Below are positions 1 to 4,874 of a DNA stretch of 6,753 nucleotides, piece after piece. The position numbers and the translations under genes are program-made. The notes below the pieces were generated by a model. That model did not search any database. It was given only the letters and a program-made list of their open reading frames with translations, and had not been told where the DNA came from. Source of the stretch: DATAAM01 sp036260075 (lineage in GTDB: Bacteria > Actinomycetota > Acidimicrobiia > Acidimicrobiales > JAHWLA01); NCBI GenBank assembly GCA_036260075.1, contig DATAAM010000131.1, forward strand, positions 1 through 6,753. The letters are read 5' to 3'. Every line of letters begins with the position of its first letter. Within the stretch, counting starts at the first letter, position 1.

Positions 1-7
1 GCGGCCG

Positions 8-61
8 GTGCGGCGTGATGGCGACGTGCGGCGTGATGGCGACGTGCCGCGTGACCGGGAG
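8..61. repeat. 18-bp tandem repeat, two perfect copies plus one degenerate
   Basis: Bases 8-25 and 26-43 are identical copies of GTGCGGCGTGATGGCGAC, and 44-61 is a third copy matching at 13 of 18 positions. The array lies directly downstream of the stop of the acyl-CoA dehydrogenase, which ends at base 69 on the minus strand. Because the unit is six codons long, one plus-strand frame stays open and reads as Val-Arg-Arg-Asp-Gly-Asp repeats. It could therefore be the end of a coding region beyond the left edge. It could equally be a short non-coding satellite. Confidence 0.8.
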
Positions 62-68
62 GTGACGC

Positions 69-1268
69 CTAGCGGGGAACCTCGGTCCAGGGCTTGTCCT
101 TGTCGACCCGCACGTCGCCGGGCAGGCCGAGGACGCGCTCGCCGAGGATGTTCTTCATGATCTCCGTCGTGCCGCCCTCGATGCTGTTGGCGCGGGTGCG
201 CAGGAAGGCCTGCCAGGGGTTGCTCCACATCATCGCGGTGGTGGGGCGGGCCATCGGGTAGCCCTGGGGGTACAGCATCCCCTCGGGGCCGAGCAGGTCG
301 ACGATGAGCTCGCCGAGGTCCTTGTTGAGCTCGGCCATGGCGCTCTTGGAGATCGAGCCCTCGGGCCCGGGGTTGCCGATGGCCCGGAGCTGGGAGGCCC
401 GGATGTTCGTGAGCCGCAGCACCTCGGCCCGGATCCACAGGGACATCAGGCGGTCCCGGACGGCCGGGTCCTGGTGGCCGCGGTCCTTCCAGACCTTGAC
501 GACCTCGCCGATGAGGCCGCCGCCGCGCGGCGCGACCTGCCCGCCGATGGCGACCCGCTCGTTCATGAGGGTGGTGAGCGAGACCCGCCACCCCTCGCCG
601 ACCTCGCCGAGCCGCTCGGCGTCGGGGATGCGGACGTCGGTGAAGTAGACCTCGTTGAACTCGGCCTCACCGGTGATCTGGTAGAGCGGGCGCACCTCCA
701 CGCCCGGGGCGTGCATGTCGACCACGAAGTAGGTCATGCCCTTGTGCTTGGGCTGGTCGGGGTCGGTGCGGGCGACGAGCATCCCCCACTTCGACAGGTG
801 GGCCAGCGTGGTCCAGACCTTCTGGCCGTTCACCACCCACTCGTCGCCGTCGCGCACGGCTCGCGTGGCCAGGGCGGCGACGTCGGACCCGGCGCCCGGC
901 TCGCTGAAGAGCTGGCACCAGATCTCCTCGCCGGTGAACAGCGGGCGCAGCCACCGCCGCTTCTGCTCGTCGGTGCCGTCGGCCACGACGGTGGGCGCGC
1001 CCATCCCGTAGCCGATGATGTTGCGCGTCCACGGTGTGGGGCCGCCCGCGGCGACGACGGCGTCGTTGACGACCCGCTGCAACTTGGGGCTCAAGCCGAG
1101 GCCGCCGTGGCCCTCGGGGAAGTGCACCCAGGCCAGCCCGGCGTCGAACTGCGCGCCCAGGAACTCGCGGGGCTTGGTGGTCGCGGGGTCGTGCGAGGCC
1201 AGCAGGTCGCGCACCCGATCACGGACCAGCTGCTCGTCCGTGCCGACGCTCTCGTGCACCGTCGTCAT
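69..1268 (-). CDS. Acyl-CoA dehydrogenase (FadE-like, LCAD/IVD-type active site)
   Basis: This 399-residue flavoenzyme should oxidise an acyl-CoA thioester to the 2,3-enoyl-CoA, passing electrons from FAD to an electron-transfer flavoprotein in the cytosol. The length is normal for the family. The N-terminal helical domain covers roughly residues 10-115. The middle beta domain starts with the flavin/substrate motif SEPGAGSD (122-129), followed by NGQKVWTT (147-154). The C-terminal helical domain runs from about 225 and holds EGGTTEIMKNILGERVLG (364-381). The position of the MCAD catalytic glutamate is Gly365. Glu237 in MNERVAIGG matches the alternative helix-G base of long-chain and isovaleryl-CoA dehydrogenases. 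Substrate cannot be read from sequence; branched-chain, long-chain or steroid side-chain CoA esters are all possible. No ETF or hydratase gene is adjacent. The ATG at 1268 is preceded closely by a TAGCCT motif and by no ribosome binding site, so the transcript may be leaderless. Family assignment is near certain. Confidence 0.96.
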   Translation of the reverse strand: MTTVHESVGTDEQLVRDRVRDLLASHDPATTKPREFLGAQFDAGLAWVHFPEGHGGLGLSPKLQRVVNDAVVAAGGPTPWTRNIIGYGMGAPTVVADGTDEQKRRWLRPLFTGEEIWCQLFSEPGAGSDVAALATRAVRDGDEWVVNGQKVWTTLAHLSKWGMLVARTDPDQPKHKGMTYFVVDMHAPGVEVRPLYQITGEAEFNEVYFTDVRIPDAERLGEVGEGWRVSLTTLMNERVAIGGQVAPRGGGLIGEVVKVWKDRGHQDPAVRDRLMSLWIRAEVLRLTNIRASQLRAIGNPGPEGSISKSAMAELNKDLGELIVDLLGPEGMLYPQGYPMARPTTAMMWSNPWQAFLRTRANSIEGGTTEIMKNILGERVLGLPGDVRVDKDKPWTEVPR

Positions 1269-1274
1269 GGGGGC

Positions 1275-1304
1275 AGGCTACGCCTCGCCTCCCGACAGCG
1301 TCGA
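1275..1304 (-). promoter_or_regulatory. Candidate leaderless promoter for the acyl-CoA dehydrogenase
   Basis: Read on the minus strand, TCGACG (1304-1299) lies 18 nt upstream of TAGCCT (1280-1275). TAGCCT fits the actinobacterial -10 pattern TANNNT and ends only 6 nt before the ATG. Transcription starting about 7 nt after the -10 would begin at the start codon itself. No Shine-Dalgarno sequence is present in the 6 nt between them. The -35 match is 4 of 6 to TTGACA. Confidence 0.5.
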
Positions 1305-1395
1305 TCCGATGACCGCTGCCCACGTCGCTGTGCTCGCCTCGGCACGGTGGCGGGCGCGTCGACGAGGACGCACTGCCGTGATGGGCGGTGGTGCG

Positions 1396-1413
1396 GCGGG
1401 CCAAGGCGCCCGC
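1396..1413 (-). terminator. Short GC hairpin after the DUF4388 gene
   Basis: GCGGGC (1396-1401) and GCCCGC (1408-1413) form a 6-bp stem with a 6-nt loop, five bases downstream of the DUF4388 stop on the minus strand. There is no T-tract, so this is a weak, U-less terminator candidate. In DNA this GC-rich such a stem can arise by chance. Confidence 0.3.
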
Positions 1414-1418
1414 TCGGC

Positions 1419-2054
1419 TCAGCTCTGGCGCAGCTCGGTGAGCTGGCGCACCAGGTCGCTGCCGCCCGCAGGCGCGGCCGCGGCGGTGCCCGCGGGGGCC
1501 GTCTCGCCCTCGGCCACCGGGGTCACGGTCACGAGCCCGGCGTCGACCACGTCCTTGACGGCCTTGCAGGCATCGAACTCGGGCAGGCCCAGCCGGCCCG
1601 CCACCTCGGCCACCGTGCCACCGGGGCCGACGGCGGCGACGGCGCGCCACTGCTCGGCCGTGATCGTCAACGGGCCCCGGTCGCCCGCGGCACCGTCGAG
1701 CATCACGATCGAGGCCATGGACGGCACCACCCGCTCGATCTCACGCCACTCGGCCAGCTTGGTGCGGGCCTGGGCGAGCACGGTCTGCACGTCCTGCGGC
1801 GCGCCCAGGTTGGCGGGCATGGCGCCTGCCTCGAACGCGAACTTGCCGTCGGTGAGGCGCAGCAGCTCGAAGACGACCGTGGCGGCGTCGTGCTGGTCGG
1901 CCAGCTCGGCACCCACCAGGTGACCGGCGTCCATCCAGATCCGGCCCGCGCGCCGACCACCCTCCACCGCCAGCACGCCGGTCTTCTTGGTGCCCGCGAG
2001 CAGCAGCAGGATGTCGTCGACGTGGAACTCGGCCAGGGTGCCGAGGAGCGCCAT
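1419..2054 (-). CDS. DUF4388 (PATAN-type) signalling protein with C-terminal winged-helix-like region
   Basis: The protein has 211 residues. Residues 1-100 look like the DUF4388 domain, related to the PATAN domain of cyanobacterial PatA. It opens LLGTLAEFHVDDILLLLAG, followed by KKTGVLAV (23-30), the GRIWMDAGHLVGAE strand-turn-strand (37-50) and a helix ending in DGKFAFE (69-75). Residues 127-178 (PLTITAEQWRAV, then TVAEVAGRLGL and ending in DVVDAGLVTV) resemble the small winged-helix module that often follows DUF4388. The tail, 180-199, is Ala/Gly/Pro-rich and probably disordered. PATAN-family domains are associated with two-component and Ras-like-GTPase/roadblock signalling, so a cytosolic adaptor role is likely but no partner is in the window. 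The ATG at 2054 is fixed by a good site, GGGAGG, 6 nt upstream. No clear promoter was found in the 165-bp gap upstream (2055-2219), so it could be cotranscribed with the DUF6941 gene. Confidence 0.85.
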   Translation of the reverse strand: MALLGTLAEFHVDDILLLLAGTKKTGVLAVEGGRRAGRIWMDAGHLVGAELADQHDAATVVFELLRLTDGKFAFEAGAMPANLGAPQDVQTVLAQARTKLAEWREIERVVPSMASIVMLDGAAGDRGPLTITAEQWRAVAAVGPGGTVAEVAGRLGLPEFDACKAVKDVVDAGLVTVTPVAEGETAPAGTAAAAPAGGSDLVRQLTELRQS

Positions 2055-2060
2055 TGCGAA

Positions 2061-2066
2061 CCTCCC
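2061..2066 (-). promoter_or_regulatory. Ribosome binding site of the DUF4388 gene
   Basis: GGGAGG on the minus strand lies 6 nt before the ATG at 2054. It fixes this start and contrasts with the acyl-CoA dehydrogenase, which lacks any such site. Confidence 0.75.
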
Positions 2067-2219
2067 GAGACTTCCTCTCCGGGTCTATCGGCCGATCGCC
2101 CGCTTCGCTGGAGTGCATTGCTCCACGGCGGCGAGGGCGGGTCGACGGTTGCGAACCCCTCGATCGCCGACGACCACCGGCCACGGCAGCGGCTCCGGCG
2201 ACGGGCGGGCCGCACCTGC

Positions 2220-2657
2220 TCACACGGCGGTCGTGGCCTGGGGCCGGGTGGTGAACCCGAGGGTCCACGACTCGTCGGTCTCGCCGTCGATCACGAGCCG
2301 CCAGGTGTAGCGGCTGCCGGGGGCCAAGGGCAGCGGCCCCAGGTTGAAGGCCAAGGGCAGGTCGATGGGGCTGCCCTCGGGGATCTCGGTGGGACGCCCC
2401 ACCTGGAAGTCGCCCCGGATCTCGATGGGCTGCATGGTGTCGTCGGGGCCGGGGATGGTGACCTCGCGGCCGTCGGCGTCGACGAGGAACAGCTCCCAGT
2501 GGTGCGCCTGGTCGGCCTCGTGCCAGGGCACCTCGAGCTTCACGGCGATGGCCGACGGCGTGGGGTCGGGACCGGTGAGGCTCCACCCGCCCCCCAGCAC
2601 GTACAGCTTCCCGTCGGCGACTTGGGCCGCGTCGCACAGCAACATGGTGACCTTCAC
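2220..2657 (-). CDS. DUF6941 family protein, small predicted beta-sandwich
   Basis: This 145-residue protein begins VKVTMLLCDAAQVADGKLYV, the typical opening of DUF6941 proteins, where a short strand leads into LCDAA, then DGKLYVLGGGW. Its alternating hydrophobic strands include WELFLVDADGREV, YTWRLVIDGE and SWTLGF, suggesting a compact beta-sandwich. There is no signal peptide or membrane segment, so it is probably cytosolic. The molecular function of the family is unknown to me. The frame is open further upstream to 2816, but the extra 53 residues are Arg/Gly-rich and unlike protein, so the GTG at 2657 is preferred. The next in-frame ATG, at 2645, would remove the conserved first strand. 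No strong ribosome binding site precedes the GTG, while a TAGGGT motif ends 8 nt before it, suggesting leaderless transcription. The gene is divergent from the repeat-protein gene at 3081. Confidence 0.8.
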   Translation of the reverse strand: MKVTMLLCDAAQVADGKLYVLGGGWSLTGPDPTPSAIAVKLEVPWHEADQAHHWELFLVDADGREVTIPGPDDTMQPIEIRGDFQVGRPTEIPEGSPIDLPLAFNLGPLPLAPGSRYTWRLVIDGETDESWTLGFTTRPQATTAV

Positions 2658-2665
2658 GGCGTGGC

Positions 2666-2671
2666 ACCCTA
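2666..2671 (-). promoter_or_regulatory. Candidate -10 element for the DUF6941 gene
   Basis: TAGGGT on the minus strand fits TANNNT and ends 8 nt before the GTG at 2657. That placement would put the transcript start at or next to the start codon. No convincing -35 is visible at 16-19 nt upstream, so support is modest. Confidence 0.35.
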
Positions 2672-2826
2672 TCCCCCCGTCCCGACGCCGGCCGGTTGCC
2701 CGGCCGAGACCGACGCTCTGTAGACTCATAGGGTGCAACCGTCGCACGCCAGCGGCTCGCCGAGGCCACAGGTCTCCATCGCACCACCCGAGGCGACCCC
2801 GGACGGCGCTTCCCACGCGTTTCCGG

Positions 2827-2855
2827 CTGTCACTGACCCACCCGTGAATTACAAT
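2827..2855 (+). promoter_or_regulatory. Sigma-70-type promoter in the divergent region
   Basis: CTGTCA (2827-2832), an exact 17-nt spacer and TACAAT (2850-2855) make a good housekeeping promoter. The -10 differs from TATAAT at one position, and the -35 matches TTGACA at 4 of 6. It sits in the most AT-rich patch of the intergenic region (about 2844-2864), which stands out against the GC-rich surroundings. Transcription would begin near 2862 and run through a leader of about 130 nt before the small frame at 2992, and of about 220 nt before the gene at 3081. Confidence 0.65.
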
Positions 2856-2867
2856 GGTGTCATTCCC

Positions 2868-2911
2868 CTCGCGGGCAGCCTGCCCGGAGGTGCTCGCGGG
2901 CAGCGGCCCGC
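2868..2911 (+). promoter_or_regulatory. Leader RNA segment with mutually exclusive hairpins
   Basis: A 12-bp direct repeat, CTCGCGGGCAGC, occurs at 2868-2879 and 2893-2904. Four segments can pair in two ways. CGGGCA (2872-2877) with TGCCCG (2881-2886) and GCGGGC (2896-2901) with GCCCGC (2906-2911) give two small tandem hairpins. Alternatively CTGCCCG (2880-2886) pairs with CGGGCAG (2897-2903) across a 10-nt loop, which excludes both. The segment starts a few bases after the predicted transcript start. This is an attenuator-like layout, but no ligand or known riboswitch class is recognised. The direct repeat could instead be a pair of protein-binding sites. Confidence 0.35.
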
Positions 2912-2991
2912 CTCGATCGTCGACCGTTCACCCGCCGGTCCCCGGCGCCGCGGCCGACCCGCAACTGCCTCCTCAGGTGCTTGGAGTGACG

Positions 2992-3084
2992 ATGCAGACC
3001 CGTTTCCCCCTGTCCCGTGCCCAGCGGGCGCCCGGCCGTCCCGTCGACGGCGTGCGCCCTGCCTCGTCGGGAGCCCGGCCATGA
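2992..3084 (+). CDS. Possible 30-residue leader peptide, overlapping the next gene
   Basis: An ATG at 2992 follows GGAG (2983-2986) by 5 nt and opens a 30-codon frame, MQTRFPLSRAQ to SSGARP, rich in Arg and Pro. Its TGA (3082-3084) overlaps the ATG of the repeat-protein gene as ATGA, the classical translational-coupling arrangement. It lies downstream of a good promoter and of the alternative-hairpin segment. Its third codon positions look less GC-biased than those of neighbouring genes, so the amino acid sequence may not be under strong selection, or it may be non-coding. No homologue is recognised. A CTCC at 2970-2973 could pair with the GGAG and mask it. Confidence 0.4.
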   Translation: MQTRFPLSRAQRAPGRPVDGVRPASSGARP

Positions 3085-3449
3085 CCCCGGGCGTCGACGA
3101 GCCGATCATCCGCACCCGCCGCATCGAGGTCGTCGACGGCGACGGGCGCACCCGCGCCATCGTGGGCGACCTCAGCGGCGCCGCCCAGCCCGAGCAGGTC
3201 TTCGGGGTCGCCCTGGTCGACACCGACGGCCGCCACCGCGCCTGGCTGGCGCTCGACGACAACGGCGCCAGCCTGGCCTTCGACCGGGCGGGCAACGCCG
3301 TGCTCGAGCTCGGCGTCGACGACGGCGCCGAGGCCGTCCGCACTGGCGCCTACGTGCAGCTGAGCGACGTCGACGGTCGCCCCGCCCTCGGGTGGCGGGT
3401 CGACGACGAGGGCGGCGTCGTGCTGCGGGTCACCGGCCGGGCGCCCTAG
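3081..3449 (+). CDS. Small repeat protein with Asp-Gly-Arg strand repeats, function unknown
   Basis: This 122-residue acidic protein has no signal peptide or membrane helix. It contains about four imperfect copies of a strand-turn-strand unit built on hydrophobics, then D-x-D/A-G-R/N, then hydrophobics. They are VVDGDGRTRAIVG (17-29), VALVDTDGRHRAWLAL (43-58), ASLAFDRAGNAVLELGV (63-79) and VQLSDVDGRPALGWRV (92-107). Such units suggest a stacked beta fold, possibly a small beta-solenoid. Similar DG-repeat proteins occur in actinobacteria, but I know of no assigned function. The ATG at 3081 is chosen because GGGAG lies 7 nt upstream (3069-3073) and the protein-like region begins there. The frame is open upstream to 2733, but that part reads as Pro/Arg/Ala-rich low complexity. 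It overlaps the stop of the possible leader peptide and converges on the regulator gene at 3597. Confidence 0.75.
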   Translation: MTPGVDEPIIRTRRIEVVDGDGRTRAIVGDLSGAAQPEQVFGVALVDTDGRHRAWLALDDNGASLAFDRAGNAVLELGVDDGAEAVRTGAYVQLSDVDGRPALGWRVDDEGGVVLRVTGRAP

Positions 3450-3464
3450 GCGCCCCACCGGTGT

Positions 3465-3544
3465 CGCACCGGCCGGTCGCCCCCGCCGGGGCCCGGGCGG
3501 CGGCCGATCGGGCCGTCCCCGGATCCCGACGACCGGCCGGTGCG
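3465..3544. terminator. Long-arm inverted repeat between convergent genes
   Basis: CGCACCGGCCGGTCG (3465-3479) and CGACCGGCCGGTGCG (3530-3544) are perfect 15-bp inverted arms around a 50-nt spacer. The spacer holds its own hairpin, CGGCC/GGCCG, at 3501-3515. The structure lies between the stop of the repeat-protein gene (3449, plus) and the stop of the regulator (3597, minus), so a bidirectional terminator is the simplest reading. There is no T-run on either side. The core ACCGGCCGG also occurs at 3432-3440 inside the end of the upstream gene. Confidence 0.5.
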
Positions 3545-3596
3545 GCGGCGGCCGACGCTGCGTGCTCAGCGCGAGGGGTGCCGGAGCCGCGGCCGC

Positions 3597-4559
3597 TCAG
3601 CGGCGGCGCATGTGCATGCGCACCACGGTGCCGCTGCTGTTCGAGCGGATCTGCACCAGGTCGCACAGCTGGTTCGCCAGCCACAGCCCCCGCCCGCCGT
3701 CGCGGTAGGTCGCCGGCCGACGGCGGCCCGCCAGCGGATCGTCGATGAACCCGCCGTCGCGCACCTCGCACACCAGGGTGTCGCCCTGTCGCCACATGCG
3801 CAAGATGCCGTCTCCGCCACCGTGGCACAGGCTGTTGGTGGCCACCTCGTTGGCGGCCAGCACGAGGTCGGAGGTCTGCGTGGCGCCCAACCCGGCCGAC
3901 TCGGCCTGCCGGGCCACGAAGGCCCGCACCGGCCCCAGCGGGCCGCCGCCGAACGGGAGCGAGGCGGGCTCCACGACCGGTTCCGCCAACGGGACGTCGA
4001 AGGGAGCGGCGATGGCGTGCAGGTCGCGGCAGGCCGCGCTGCGCTCGCCACCGGGCCGACGTTCTCCCACGTAAGGATGGCTGCACCGGGCCTCCTCGAT
4101 CACCGAGTCGTCCATCGCCTCGGTGTCGTACGGGCAGAGCAGCCAGAACGCCGAGGCGTCGGCGAAGGCCAGGTTGAGCAGCGACTCGTGGCGCTGGCAC
4201 TCGACCAGCTCGTCGGGGCCACGCCGGGGCCCGATGGGCTCGCCGATGCCGCGCAGGGGACGCCCGGTGGCCACGTGCCTGCCCACGAAGTCGTGCCACG
4301 CCGGGATGATGCGAGCCGGGTTGTGACCGACGTCGGCCATGTCGGCGAAGCACACGGCCTCGGCGTCACTGCCGAGCTCGGCCCGCAGGGCAGCGATCTT
4401 GTGGTCGTCCACGACGACGAGCATGGGCTCACCCGCCTCCACGCCACCGCGGATGAAGGCCAGCGTGCCCTCGAGGAACTCGTCGATGCCCGCGTAGAGG
4501 AGAGCCTCGTGGCGGAAAGCGTCCGCCCGAGGCTCCGACGCGACCCTCGCGATGCTCAT
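3597..4559 (-). CDS. MEDS domain plus HATPase anti-sigma regulator (RsbA/RsbW-like)
   Basis: The 320-residue protein has two domains. Residues 15-165 match the MEDS sensory fold seen in DcmR and actinobacterial RsbA-like proteins: HEALLYAGIDEFLEGTLAFI, then GEPMLVVVDD (43-52), ADMADVGHNPARIIPAW (72-88) and FWLLCPYD (138-145). Residues 205-318 form a GHKL ATPase of the RsbW class. The N-box is NEVATNSLCHGG with Glu238, Asn242 and His246; the G1 box is EVRDGG with Asp268; the G2 box is GGRGLWLANQL (288-298). There is no phospho-acceptor His/dimerisation domain and no membrane segment. The likely role is therefore a cytosolic serine kinase or anti-sigma factor that controls a stress sigma factor, with MEDS as the sensor. 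The MEDS ligand is unknown, and neither a sigma factor nor an antagonist gene is in the window. The ATG at 4559 follows a G-rich stretch and lies about 20 nt below a SigF-like promoter. Confidence 0.9.
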   Translation of the reverse strand: MSIARVASEPRADAFRHEALLYAGIDEFLEGTLAFIRGGVEAGEPMLVVVDDHKIAALRAELGSDAEAVCFADMADVGHNPARIIPAWHDFVGRHVATGRPLRGIGEPIGPRRGPDELVECQRHESLLNLAFADASAFWLLCPYDTEAMDDSVIEEARCSHPYVGERRPGGERSAACRDLHAIAAPFDVPLAEPVVEPASLPFGGGPLGPVRAFVARQAESAGLGATQTSDLVLAANEVATNSLCHGGGDGILRMWRQGDTLVCEVRDGGFIDDPLAGRRRPATYRDGGRGLWLANQLCDLVQIRSNSSGTVVRMHMRRR

Positions 4560-4586
4560 CGGCCCCCCGTCGTCATCCCGACGTCC

Positions 4587-4612
4587 TTACCCCAACCGCT
4601 CGCCTGCACAAC
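4587..4612 (-). promoter_or_regulatory. SigF/SigB-like promoter for the anti-sigma regulator
   Basis: On the minus strand GTTG (4612-4609), a 16-nt spacer and GGGTAA (4592-4587) resemble the actinobacterial stress-sigma consensus GTTT-N15-17-GGGTAT, with one mismatch in each box. A start near 4580 would give a leader of about 20 nt. Because the downstream gene encodes a predicted anti-sigma protein, feedback control by its target sigma factor is plausible. Confidence 0.4.
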
Positions 4613-4776
4613 CGTCCGCCAGGCGCCCCTCCCCCGGCCTGGCCTGCGGGTCTCGGCGAAGCAGTCCCAAGCGCCCATTGTCCGAACACGCGGGTCCTGG
4701 TGGAGCGCCCGCCAATCGTGCTGACGCCTCCCGATACCGTGATCCGCCGGGGGTCGGGCGACAGGTAGCACTGCTG

Positions 4777-4820
4777 CCGTCAGACGCCGCTGCCGCGCTG
4801 CCGGGAGCGGCGTCTGACGG
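4777..4820 (-). terminator. Perfect 15-bp hairpin, terminator of the four-gene operon
   Basis: CCGTCAGACGCCGCT (4777-4791) and AGCGGCGTCTGACGG (4806-4820) are perfectly complementary around a 14-nt loop. The hairpin lies 54 bp downstream of the VOC gene stop (4875, minus). No T-tract follows on either strand, as is common for actinobacterial terminators. The rest of the 315-bp gap 4560-4874 (about 4613-4776 and 4821-4874) shows no gene, repeat or further promoter that I can support. Confidence 0.65.
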
Positions 4821-4874
4821 ATTCCACCGACACAGCCGGCGCGGCGCGCCCCCAGGTCCGCGTCGTTCGTTCCG

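Noticed and set aside
2054..2157. A 9-bp direct repeat, TTGCGAACC, at 2054-2062 and 2149-2157.
   Set aside because: One copy overlaps the start and ribosome binding region of the DUF4388 gene; two copies 95 bp apart with no symmetry are not enough to claim an operator.
474..2723. A 749-codon open frame on the plus strand across three minus-strand genes.
   Set aside because: It is antisense to the dehydrogenase, DUF4388 and DUF6941 genes, whose products have clear family motifs. The plus translation is His/Gly/Ala/Arg-rich, as expected from GC-rich antisense frames.
2696..2726. TTGCCC (2696-2701) and TAGACT (2721-2726) as another plus-strand promoter.
   Set aside because: The 19-nt spacer is too long for a good sigma-70 site, and the promoter at 2827-2855 is better in spacing and -10 sequence. 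It cannot be fully excluded as a second start.
2862..2990. A small structured RNA such as SRP RNA or another known ncRNA in the leader.
   Set aside because: None of the conserved SRP, RNase P, 6S or tmRNA core motifs is visible; the structure is better described as a leader of the downstream gene.
2733..3080. Upstream extension of the repeat-protein gene to the GTG at 2733.
   Set aside because: The added 116 residues are Pro/Arg/Ala-rich with no repeat units, and would run through the promoter at 2827-2855. The ATG at 3081 has its own ribosome binding site.
4556..4573. A six-residue frame (MTTGGR) whose TGA overlaps the ATG of the anti-sigma regulator.
   Set aside because: It is too short to judge, has no clear ribosome binding site, and an ATGA overlap of this size is expected by chance.
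3540..4724. A 394-codon plus-strand open frame opposite the anti-sigma regulator.
   Set aside because: It shows no domain motif and covers the complementary strand of a confidently identified MEDS-HATPase gene; its length reflects the scarcity of stop codons in GC-rich DNA.
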